The notes under the pieces: model-generated
Databases searched by the model: none
What the model saw: the letters and a program-made list of their open reading frames with translations, nothing else
What the model was told of the DNA's origin: nothing
Assembly (NCBI GenBank): GCA_018262385.1
Contig: JAGSPQ010000035.1
Span: 1-10,272, forward strand
DNA length: 10,272 bases
Origin: Myxococcaceae bacterium
GTDB lineage: Bacteria > Myxococcota > Myxococcia > Myxococcales > Myxococcaceae
Direction of reading: 5' to 3'
Shown here: positions 1 through 6,004 of the stretch, in pieces
How the letters are laid out: the number at the start of each line of letters is the position of its first letter
How positions within the stretch are numbered: the first letter of the stretch is position 1
Position numbers and translations under genes: made by a program

Positions 1-766
1 AGTCGGTGCCGATGTTCGAGCCGGGCACTACGCCGAGCCCACCGACGAGCCCCGCGCAGAGGTCGGAGATGATGTCGCCGTAGAGGTTCTCCATCACCAT
101 CACGTCGTACCGCGCCGGGTCCTTCACCAGCTGCATGCACAGCGCGTCGACGATCACCTCTTCGGCCTGGACGGTGGGGAACTCGCGCGCCGCCCGGCGA
201 AAGCACTCGAGGAACAGCCCGTCGGACAGCTTCATGATGTTGGCTTTGTGCACCGCGGTGACCTTCTTCCGCTTCATCTGCAGCGCGTGCTCGAAGGCGA
301 AGCGGCAGATCCGGCTGCTGGCCTTCTCGGTGATGATCTTCAGGCTCTCGACCACCCCCGGCACCACGACGTGCTCGAGCCCGGCGTAGAGGTCTTCGGT
401 GTTCTCCCGCACCACGATCAGATCCACGTTCTCGTAGCGGGTCTTCACGTTCGGCACCGACTTGATCGGCCGCAGGCTGGCGTAGAGGTCCAACCGCTTG
501 CGGATCGCGACGTTCGCCGAGACCAGCCCCCCGCCGATTCCGGTCGCGGTCGGCCCCTTCAGGCCCACCCCGTTGCGCATCACCGCCTCGACCGTCGCGT
601 CGGGAAGGTTGGTGCCGTGGCGGCTGGCGGCCTCGGAGCCGGCGTCCTGGTACTCGTACTCGAGCGGCGCCTTCACCGCCTCGAGCACCTTGCGGGTCGC
701 GCCCATCACCTCGGGCCCGATGCCGTCTCCGTTGATCAGCGTCACCTTTCGAATTGGGTCGCTCAT
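1..766 (-). CDS. icd: Isocitrate dehydrogenase, IDH3/isopropylmalate-dehydrogenase family (C-terminus beyond left edge)
   Basis: This enzyme oxidatively decarboxylates isocitrate to 2-oxoglutarate in the cytoplasmic TCA cycle. Reading from the ATG at 766, 255 residues are visible of a family that is usually about 330-350 long, so roughly the last quarter is missing. The fold starts with the typical NGDGIGPEV (12-20). The substrate and metal residues all align with the family: S83/N85, R89, R99, R120 and Y127 in VRENTEDLYAGLEH, K174 in HKANIM, D207, and D231/D235 in NLYGDIISDLCAGL. SDGLFL after HKANIM resembles the mitochondrial IDH3 alpha subunit more than isopropylmalate or homoisocitrate dehydrogenases. 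The NAD/NADP-selecting loop lies outside the window, so cofactor use cannot be read. No Shine-Dalgarno precedes the ATG; a divergent gene starts 41 bp away. An isopropylmalate or homoisocitrate dehydrogenase is a less likely alternative. Confidence 0.9.
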   Translation of the reverse strand, partial: MSDPIRKVTLINGDGIGPEVMGATRKVLEAVKAPLEYEYQDAGSEAASRHGTNLPDATVEAVMRNGVGLKGPTATGIGGGLVSANVAIRKRLDLYASLRPIKSVPNVKTRYENVDLIVVRENTEDLYAGLEHVVVPGVVESLKIITEKASSRICRFAFEHALQMKRKKVTAVHKANIMKLSDGLFLECFRRAAREFPTVQAEEVIVDALCMQLVKDPARYDVMVMENLYGDIISDLCAGLVGGLGVVPGSNIGTD

Positions 767-770
767 GTCG

Positions 771-799
771 CTGCCATACCACTTCGACGCAGGTACCAT
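771..799 (+). promoter_or_regulatory. Weak candidate promoter for the TPR/DUF1444 gene
   Basis: CTGCCA (771-776) and TACCAT (794-799) are 17 bp apart. Each matches 4 of 6 bases of the sigma70 consensus. The -10-like element ends 8 bp before the ATG at 808, which would give a leaderless or near-leaderless mRNA. There is no Shine-Dalgarno in this interval. Matches this weak arise easily by chance, so this is a pointer only. Confidence 0.2.
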
Positions 800-807
800 G
801 GCCTCCT

Positions 808-2061
808 ATGGATCCGGCCCTCGAGCGGCTGCTCGAGAAAATCGAAGACGGCGACGCGCTCACGGACGCCGAGCTCGAGCAGCTGTCTTCGTTCGTCCGG
901 AAGGACGGGGGCCGGGTGCTGCGCACCGCCCTCGCCCAGGCGCTGCTCAACGCCGACGCGGTGTCCGAGGCGATGGCGGTGCTCGAGGCGCTCGAGCGCG
1001 ACTTCCCCCACGACGTGCAGGTGGCGCTCGCCCGCGCCCGCGCCTTCGTCTCCCAGGAACGGTACGCCGAGGCCGAGGCCCCGCTGCAGCACGCGCTGCG
1101 GCTCAACCCCGGCGACCCGGAAGCGACCAAGGCGCTGGCGGTGCTGGCGATGCGCCGGGGAGAACTCGACCGCGCCCGGGTGCTGATCAACCAGGTGCTC
1201 CGGCAGGATCCGTTCGACTCCGAGGCCCAGCAGCTCTCCGCCGAGCTCGACGCCCCCGGAGACCTCCCGGCCCAGAGCATCCCGCTGCTCAACGACTTCA
1301 CCGCCCGGCTGGTGAAGCAGCTGACCGCCCAGTCCACGCCCCACCTGCTGCAGAAAGATCAGCTGCTGGTGCGGCTGGGGAAGGGCGGGGTGGCCCGGCT
1401 GGACCTGAAGTCGCTCTACCGGGGGTTCCTCGACGGGGCGAAGTCGCTCGACGTGGCGGTCGAGGTGCTCGCCCGGGAGCTCGCCGAGCGCACCCTGGGG
1501 ATCCCCGCCGGCCGCCTGCCGCTGCTGGCCACCGCGCTGCCGGTGGTGCGCGACTCGACCTTCCTCGACCGCGCCGTCGGAGCGGCCCACCGCGAAGGCC
1601 CCGCCGGCCTGCTGTTCTTCTACACCCTCAGAGATCCCGAGCTGGTCCGCTACATCCCCGAAGGGGTGCTGCGGACCCACCGGCTGTCGCTGGAGGAGCT
1701 CGACACCGCCGCCTGGAAGAACCTCGCCGCCGAGATCCCCCAGCTGCGGGCGATCGAGCTCGAGCTGGGCGCGCTGCGGCTCTCCCCCGCCCCCACCGGC
1801 CTGTGGGCGATCGCGGTCGGAGACGGCCACGACGCCGCGCGGCTGCTCTCGCCCCCCCACCAGGCCCTGCTCGAAGAGCGCCTCGGCGCCGGGCCGCTGC
1901 GGGTCTACCTCGGCCTGCGCGAGCTGGTGCTGCTGTGCCGCTCCGACGATGTCCCCAACCTGGCCAAGCTCCAGGGGCTGGAAGCGTCACCCGATGGGAT
2001 CGCGGGCGCGTTCTGCCTTCAGGCGAGGCGAATCAGCCGGCTCGATGACTGGGAAAAGTGA
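808..2061 (+). CDS. TPR protein with C-terminal DUF1444 (YtpQ)-like domain
   Basis: A 417-residue soluble protein with no signal peptide or membrane segment. Residues about 38-138 form three helix-turn-helix units of TPR character (for example ERYAEAEAPLQHALRLNPGD at 85-104), usually a protein-protein scaffold. Residues about 180-415 resemble the DUF1444/YtpQ family. Recognisable landmarks are a PVVRD block (245-249), a Y-IPEGVL block (282-288) followed by a helix ending in KNLAAEI, then GDGHDAARLL (338-347) and a RVYLGLRELVLLCRSDD segment (365-381). The family's biochemical role is not known to me, so no function is assigned. The ATG at 808 was chosen because the upstream extension to 754 overlaps the divergent dehydrogenase start and looks non-coding; another ATG at 798 is out of frame. 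A hairpin begins at the stop codon. TPR assignment is firm; DUF1444 is from remembered pattern similarity. Confidence 0.82.
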   Translation: MDPALERLLEKIEDGDALTDAELEQLSSFVRKDGGRVLRTALAQALLNADAVSEAMAVLEALERDFPHDVQVALARARAFVSQERYAEAEAPLQHALRLNPGDPEATKALAVLAMRRGELDRARVLINQVLRQDPFDSEAQQLSAELDAPGDLPAQSIPLLNDFTARLVKQLTAQSTPHLLQKDQLLVRLGKGGVARLDLKSLYRGFLDGAKSLDVAVEVLARELAERTLGIPAGRLPLLATALPVVRDSTFLDRAVGAAHREGPAGLLFFYTLRDPELVRYIPEGVLRTHRLSLEELDTAAWKNLAAEIPQLRAIELELGALRLSPAPTGLWAIAVGDGHDAARLLSPPHQALLEERLGAGPLRVYLGLRELVLLCRSDDVPNLAKLQGLEASPDGIAGAFCLQARRISRLDDWEK

Positions 2062-2097
2062 AGCGGAGCCCGCCGCGCACCGGCCAGGCTCCGCTTC
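2060..2097 (+). terminator. Hairpin at the stop of the TPR/DUF1444 gene, probable terminator
   Basis: GAAGCGGAGCC (2060-2070) pairs perfectly over 11 bp with GGCTCCGCTTC (2087-2097). The 16-nt loop contains a further 4-bp GCCG/CGGC pairing (2072-2075 with 2081-2084). The structure starts inside the stop codon (2059-2061). It lacks a downstream T-tract, so it would be an I-shaped terminator or a 3'-end stabiliser rather than a textbook Rho-independent terminator. Confidence 0.55.
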
Positions 2098-2126
2098 GGG
2101 GCGACGCCAAACTGCTCTACGGAGGT

Positions 2127-2154
2127 GCGCCGCAGGACTATTGTCCTGTGGCGC
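2127..2154. repeat. 12-bp inverted repeat with 4-nt loop in the 2062-2241 gap
   Basis: GCGCCGCAGGAC (2127-2138), loop TATT, GTCCTGTGGCGC (2143-2154). Eleven Watson-Crick pairs plus one G-U form a very stable stem. It sits 30 bp after the terminator-like hairpin and 87 bp before the small membrane-protein gene. There is no T-tract. It could be a second terminator, a 5'-leader structure of the small gene, or a copy of a dispersed palindromic element; no second copy was noticed in this window. The rest of the gap (2155-2241) is more AT-rich than its surroundings and holds small dyads (ATTCG-GGG-CGAAT at 2194-2206 and GGAT-TTA-ATCC at 2214-2224) but no convincing promoter. Confidence 0.5.
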
Positions 2155-2241
2155 CATTCCCCGTCGCATCGCCCTATTGAGAGAACAGGTGACATTCGGG
2201 GCGAATTTCCGGGGGATTTAATCCGGGCAATACTCCGCCTC

Positions 2242-2454
2242 ATGACCAAGCTCCTCGTCGCGGTGATCGCCCTGAGCGTCCTCGGCTACCTGGCGTACGC
2301 CACGATGTACAAGGGCAAGCTCGACGCGGCCGGAGACCGGGTCGCCCACGAGCCGAAGCGTCAGCTCGACAACGTCCGCGAGAAGGCGAAGAGCTTCGAG
2401 GTGGAAGACCAGCAGCGCTTCGACGCGCTCGACAAGAAGACGACCGGCGAGTGA
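2242..2454 (+). CDS. Small single-pass membrane protein, 70 residues, unknown function
   Basis: Residues 4-23 (LLVAVIALSVLGYLAYATMY region) form one transmembrane or uncleaved signal-anchor helix after a short MTK start. The rest (24-70) is charged and probably helical (GKLDAAGDRVAHEPKRQL, then alternating K/E/D/R) and ends in KKTTGE. There is no lipobox Cys and no clear signal-peptidase I site, so an inner-membrane anchor with a soluble tail is the simplest reading. An in-frame extension to 2125 exists but would translate through the 12-bp palindrome and has non-coding-like composition, so the ATG at 2242 is preferred. No Shine-Dalgarno is visible. The gene is convergent with the monooxygenase fusion, 10 bp between stops. 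I do not recognise a family. Confidence 0.65.
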   Translation: MTKLLVAVIALSVLGYLAYATMYKGKLDAAGDRVAHEPKRQLDNVREKAKSFEVEDQQRFDALDKKTTGE

Positions 2455-2467
2455 GCCCGCTGGCTCA
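2452..2467. terminator. Hairpin enclosing both convergent stop codons, possible bidirectional terminator
   Basis: TGAGCC (2452-2457), loop CGCT, GGCTCA (2462-2467) is a perfect 6-bp stem. The left TGA is the stop of the small membrane protein. The right TCA is the complement of the TGA stop of the monooxygenase fusion. Three more pairs (2447-2449 with 2469-2471) can form beyond a small internal bulge. No T-tracts are present on either side, so termination is plausible but unproven. Confidence 0.4.
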
Positions 2468-4711
2468 GCGCGGCCGCACCGCCAGGTACGGGTCGGGCCA
2501 GGCGAAGCAGTCGACCTTCTCGGCCTGGGCGTGGCGGGCGGTGAAGTACGGATCCGACAGGTGCTCGCGGGCAATCGCGCAGAGGTCGGCTCGCCCCGAG
2601 GCGATGATGCTGTTGACGTGATCCGGGTTGAGGATCGCGCCCACCGCCATCGTCGGGATCTTCGCGCCGAACCGCACCGCCTCGCTGAACGGCACCTGGT
2701 ACATCCGGCCGTACTCCGGCTTCGACTCCGGCACGTTGCCCGCGCTGGAGACGTCGATCAGATCGCAGCCGTGGGCCTTGAACGCCTTGCCCACCTCGAC
2801 CGCGTCCTCCACCGTCATCCCGTCTTCGCCCAGCCAGTCGGAGGCCGAGATCCGGATCCCCATCGGCTTGGCTTCCGGCCACACCGCCCGCGCCGCGTCG
2901 AACACCTCGAGCGGAAAGCGCAGCCGGTTCTCCAGCGAGCCGCCGTAGCGGTCCTTCCGCCGGTTCGACAGCGGGCTCAAGAAGCTCGACAGCAGGTAGC
3001 CGTGGGCGACGTGCAGCTCGACGAAGTCGAACCCCGCCGCGTCCGCCCGCTTCGTCGCCGCCACGAAGTCCGCCGTCACCTTCGCCAGATCCGCCCCGTC
3101 CATCTCCTTCGGGGTGTGCCACCCCCGGGCGAACGGGAGCGCCGACGGGCCCACCGTCTGCCACGCGCCTTCCTTCGCCGACAGCGGCCCATCGCCTTCC
3201 CACGGCCGCTGGCAGCTGCCCTTGCGGCCCGCGTGCGCCAGCTGGATCCCGACCCTGGCGAAGCTGTCCCGGTGGATGAAGTCGACCACCCGCTTCCAGG
3301 CCTGCTGGTGGGGCTCGTTCCACATCCCCGCGCAGCCGTGGGTGATTCGCCCCTCGGGCGACACGTCGGTCATCTCGGTCATCACCAGCCCCGCGCCGCC
3401 CATCGCGCGGCTGCCCAGGTGCACCAGGTGCCAGTCGTCGACCGTCCCGTCCTTCGCCACGTACTGGCACATCGGCGAGACCACCACCCGATCGCGCACC
3501 GTCATCCCCCGCAGCTTCAGCGGAGCAAACAGCGGCGGCGGCGCGCTCCCGTCGCTGCGCCGCTCGGTTCCCGCCTGGTCCGCGAACCAGCCATCGACCG
3601 ACTTCATCAGCGCCGGGTCCCGCTGGCGCAGGTTGTCCCAGGTGATCCGCCGGCTGCGGGTCAGCAGGTTGAAGGTGAACTGCAGCGGCGGCTGCTCGAG
3701 GAACCGGGCCGAGTTCTCGAACCACTCGAGGCTGGTCTGCGCCGCCCGCTGCAGCTTCAGCGTCTCGAGCTGCCGCTCGGCCTGGTAGGCGGCGAGCACC
3801 GTCGGCAGCGCGCCCTGGCTGGTGCCGTGCTGCTTGAACGCCCCGGCGAGCGCGACCGCGTCCTCCATCGCCAGCTTGGTGCCGCTGCCGATCGAGAAGT
3901 GGGCGGTGTGCACCGCGTCGCCCATCAGCACCAGGTTCTGGTGGTACCACTGCTCACAGCGGATGGTGGGGAAGGTGCGCCAGATCGACTTGTTGGCGAG
4001 CAGCCTGTGCCCGCCCAGCTCCTCGGCGAACAGCTGCTCGAGGAAGGCGACGCTCTCTTCTTCGCTCTTGGTGTCGAGCCCCGCTTTCTTCCACACCTCT
4101 TCGCGGCACTCGACGATCCAGGTCGAGAGCCCATCCTCGAACGGATAGGCGTGCACCTGGAACAGCCCGTGGGCGGTGTTCTTGAAGACGAAGGTGAACG
4201 CCTTGAGCGGCTTGTCGGTGCCCAGCCAGGTGAACTTGCAGCGGCGCCAGTCGACCGTCGGCTTGAACACCGCCGCGTGCCGCTCGCGCAGCGGGCTGTG
4301 GACCCCGTCGGCCACCACCACCAGATCCGCCGCCGGCAGGTCGTCGGCCTTCACCTCGCTCTGGAACACCAGCTTCACCCCCACCTGGCGGCAGCGCTCC
4401 TGGAGGATCAGCAGCAACTGCCGCCGCGAGAGCCCGCAGAAGCCGTGCCCGGTCGAGCGGACGCAGGTGCCACCGAAGAAGGTCTCGATGTCGTCCCAAT
4501 ACTTGAAGCTGGCTTCGATCTGCTCGTAGCTCGCCGGGTCCGCCTCGGCGAACCGGCTGAGCGTCTCCTCCGAGAACACCACCCCCCACCCGAAGGTGTC
4601 GTTGGAGCGGTTCTTCTCGTGGACGGTGATGTCGCTCTCCGGGAAAGCCTTCTTCAGCAACAGGCTGAAGTAGAGGCCCGACGGTCCTCCGCCGATGCAG
4701 ACCACCTTCAT
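2465..4711 (-). CDS. Bifunctional flavin monooxygenase / Old Yellow Enzyme reductase (anthraniloyl-CoA monooxygenase / salicylyl-CoA 5-hydroxylase type)
   Basis: A 748-residue fusion. Residues 1-about 385 are a class A FAD monooxygenase: GGGPSG dinucleotide motif (7-12), DG motif (135-136), and GDAVHTAHFSIGSGTKLAMEDA (264-285) with the second FAD-binding GD. Residues about 395-745 are an FMN-binding Old Yellow Enzyme domain: PMCQY (413-417), QLAHAGRKGS (490-499), the H567/H570 pair in VELHVAHGY, and RYGGSLENR (588-596). This order and length match 2-aminobenzoyl-CoA monooxygenase/reductase (abmG type), which hydroxylates and then reduces an aromatic acyl-CoA, making it non-aromatic; salicylyl-CoA hydroxylases share the N-terminal half. 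Both active sites look intact. The true aromatic substrate is inferred; no CoA ligase or beta-oxidation genes are nearby. It is the last gene of the ettA-cyclase cluster, 22 bp after the cyclase, with AAGGAG well placed before the ATG. Confidence 0.9.
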   Translation of the reverse strand: MKVVCIGGGPSGLYFSLLLKKAFPESDITVHEKNRSNDTFGWGVVFSEETLSRFAEADPASYEQIEASFKYWDDIETFFGGTCVRSTGHGFCGLSRRQLLLILQERCRQVGVKLVFQSEVKADDLPAADLVVVADGVHSPLRERHAAVFKPTVDWRRCKFTWLGTDKPLKAFTFVFKNTAHGLFQVHAYPFEDGLSTWIVECREEVWKKAGLDTKSEEESVAFLEQLFAEELGGHRLLANKSIWRTFPTIRCEQWYHQNLVLMGDAVHTAHFSIGSGTKLAMEDAVALAGAFKQHGTSQGALPTVLAAYQAERQLETLKLQRAAQTSLEWFENSARFLEQPPLQFTFNLLTRSRRITWDNLRQRDPALMKSVDGWFADQAGTERRSDGSAPPPLFAPLKLRGMTVRDRVVVSPMCQYVAKDGTVDDWHLVHLGSRAMGGAGLVMTEMTDVSPEGRITHGCAGMWNEPHQQAWKRVVDFIHRDSFARVGIQLAHAGRKGSCQRPWEGDGPLSAKEGAWQTVGPSALPFARGWHTPKEMDGADLAKVTADFVAATKRADAAGFDFVELHVAHGYLLSSFLSPLSNRRKDRYGGSLENRLRFPLEVFDAARAVWPEAKPMGIRISASDWLGEDGMTVEDAVEVGKAFKAHGCDLIDVSSAGNVPESKPEYGRMYQVPFSEAVRFGAKIPTMAVGAILNPDHVNSIIASGRADLCAIAREHLSDPYFTARHAQAEKVDCFAWPDPYLAVRPR

Positions 4712-4716
4712 GCTCG

Positions 4717-4722
4717 CTCCTT
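4717..4722 (-). promoter_or_regulatory. Ribosome binding site AAGGAG of the monooxygenase/reductase
   Basis: Read on the minus strand, AAGGAG lies five bases before the ATG at 4711, inside the 22-bp gap after the cyclase stop (4734-4736). It is the only strong Shine-Dalgarno of the complete genes here. It fixes the start and supports translation as an internal operon gene. Confidence 0.8.
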
Positions 4723-4733
4723 CGACCAGACGT

Positions 4734-6002
4734 TCACGCCGTCGCCGACCCGCGCACCGCGTAGACCACCACTCCGGCGTCGCGACCCTTCACGTGCTCT
4801 TCGCCGACCCGCTCGCCCTCGAAGCGCCCGCCGCCCTGCTTCCACGCGCTCTCGCTGGCGAGGATGTCGGTGCCCACCACCTTGGTCAGCCCCTCGATCC
4901 GCGAGGCGAGGTTCACCGCGTCGCCGATCACCGTGTACTCGCGCTGATCCGCGCCGCCCAGCATCCCCGCCGCCACCACCCCGGTGTGCACCCCGATGCC
5001 GATCTTGAACGCCGCGATTCCCAGCTTCGCCCGGTCGGCGTTGATCTCGACCATCTTCCGGCGCATGTCGACCGCCGCCTTCAGCGCCCGCTCGGCGTGA
5101 TCTTCCTGGTGGTCCGGCACCCCCCAGACCGCCAGCAGGCCGTCGCCGAGGAACTTGTTCAGCATCCCTTCGTGGCCCCGGACGATCTGCCCCATGTGCC
5201 CGAAGTAGCCGTCGAGGAACTCGAGCACCGCCTTGGGGGGCATGCTCTCGCTCATCGAGGTGAAGCTGCGGATGTCGCTGAACAGCACGGTCACTTCCCG
5301 CTGCACCGGCACCAGGTTGGCGCCGCCGCCCTTGAGCACCTTCTCCACCAGCTGCGGGGGGAGGAAGCGGGAGAGGTTCTCCCGGCGGCGGACGTCGACG
5401 AACATCGCCCGGGTCCGCCGGTTGGTGAAGGTGATCAGCATCCCCAGCGCCAGCACGCAGCTGCAGACGAAGGTGGTCCACACCGGGTCCGCCCACCCCT
5501 GGAGCCAGGCGATCCCCGCGATCGAGCCGATCGACACCACGGTCGAGGTGATCGCGTGCAGCGTCCGCACCCGGGCGACCGAGAAGCAGACCAGCAGCGA
5601 GTAGGTGGCGACCACGATCTCCGGGCGGGAGGGCTCGCCCAGCCTCTGCGCGATCCACGTCTGGCCGACGAAGAAGCCCGCATCGATGAAGATGAAGGAC
5701 AGCGGGATCCACATCGCCCGCCTCGGCGTCCCCTGCTTGACCCGGTGGGTGATGAACAGGGTGAAGAGGGAGAAGGACAGGTAGGAACCCACCATCGCCA
5801 TTCGCACCGGATCGTCGACCAGCGGCGCGCCGGTCAGCCGGGAAACCAGCGCGGTGGCCAGGCCGATCAACAGCACCATCGTCAGCCGGGTCCACGCCAC
5901 CGCCCGCTCGCCGATCAGCGCGCTCTGCGCCATCACCTGCTCTTCGGCGCGGCTCTGCTCGAGGTGGATCTGGGTGACGGTGACGCTCTTCTCCTGCCGC
6001 AT
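4734..6002 (-). CDS. Membrane class III adenylate cyclase (class IIIb-like), six TM segments
   Basis: A 422-residue protein that should convert ATP to cAMP at the inner membrane. Six hydrophobic segments lie at about 38-56, 68-86, 97-115, 128-146, 148-168 and 175-193. A linker (about 200-230) with LSRFLPPQLVEKVL is typical just before cyclase domains. In the catalytic domain (about 233-416) the metal aspartates are D243 (FSDIRSFT) and D287 (KFLGDGLLAVWG), the adenine-binding lysine is K283, and the transition-state residues are N364 and R368 (DAVNLASRIE). The second purine-specifying position is Thr357 (YTVIGD) instead of Asp, the hallmark of class IIIb cyclases such as Anabaena CyaB1 and mammalian sAC, many of which respond to bicarbonate. 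All six catalytic positions are filled, so it should be an active homodimer. The ATG at 6002 overlaps the ettA stop; an internal ATG at 5933 is a weaker alternative. Confidence 0.9.
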   Translation of the reverse strand: MRQEKSVTVTQIHLEQSRAEEQVMAQSALIGERAVAWTRLTMVLLIGLATALVSRLTGAPLVDDPVRMAMVGSYLSFSLFTLFITHRVKQGTPRRAMWIPLSFIFIDAGFFVGQTWIAQRLGEPSRPEIVVATYSLLVCFSVARVRTLHAITSTVVSIGSIAGIAWLQGWADPVWTTFVCSCVLALGMLITFTNRRTRAMFVDVRRRENLSRFLPPQLVEKVLKGGGANLVPVQREVTVLFSDIRSFTSMSESMPPKAVLEFLDGYFGHMGQIVRGHEGMLNKFLGDGLLAVWGVPDHQEDHAERALKAAVDMRRKMVEINADRAKLGIAAFKIGIGVHTGVVAAGMLGGADQREYTVIGDAVNLASRIEGLTKVVGTDILASESAWKQGGGRFEGERVGEEHVKGRDAGVVVYAVRGSATA

Positions 6003-6004
6003 TA
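6000..6004 (-). other. Stop-start overlap TAATG (ettA / adenylate cyclase)
   Basis: On the minus strand the ettA stop TAA (6004-6002) and the cyclase ATG (6002-6000) share one A. The preceding bases (GGTACGCAAG) have no good Shine-Dalgarno, so cyclase translation probably depends on ribosomes finishing ettA, that is, termination-reinitiation coupling. Confidence 0.75.

Noticed and set aside
248..2048. Long plus-strand frames (248-1186 and 498-2048) overlapping the dehydrogenase and TPR genes
   Set aside because: They are very rich in Arg, Pro and Ala, show no domains and lie antisense to or out of frame with clearly homologous genes. They are shadows of GC-biased codons.
2177..2222. Promoter for the small membrane protein (TTGAGA at 2177, GTGACA at 2189, TTTAAT at 2217)
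   Set aside because: The individual hexamers look tempting, but no pairing gives a 15-19 bp spacer with acceptable matches on both sides.
2361..3950. 529-residue minus-strand frame over the Old Yellow Enzyme part
   Set aside because: It is the out-of-frame shadow of the monooxygenase/reductase fusion, with low-complexity Gly/Arg/Pro content. The fusion frame has intact motifs throughout, so no frameshift is needed.
2531..5008. 825-residue plus-strand frame antisense to the monooxygenase/reductase
   Set aside because: The composition is His/Arg/Leu/Pro-rich, as expected for the reverse complement of GC-rich coding DNA, and it has no recognisable motif.
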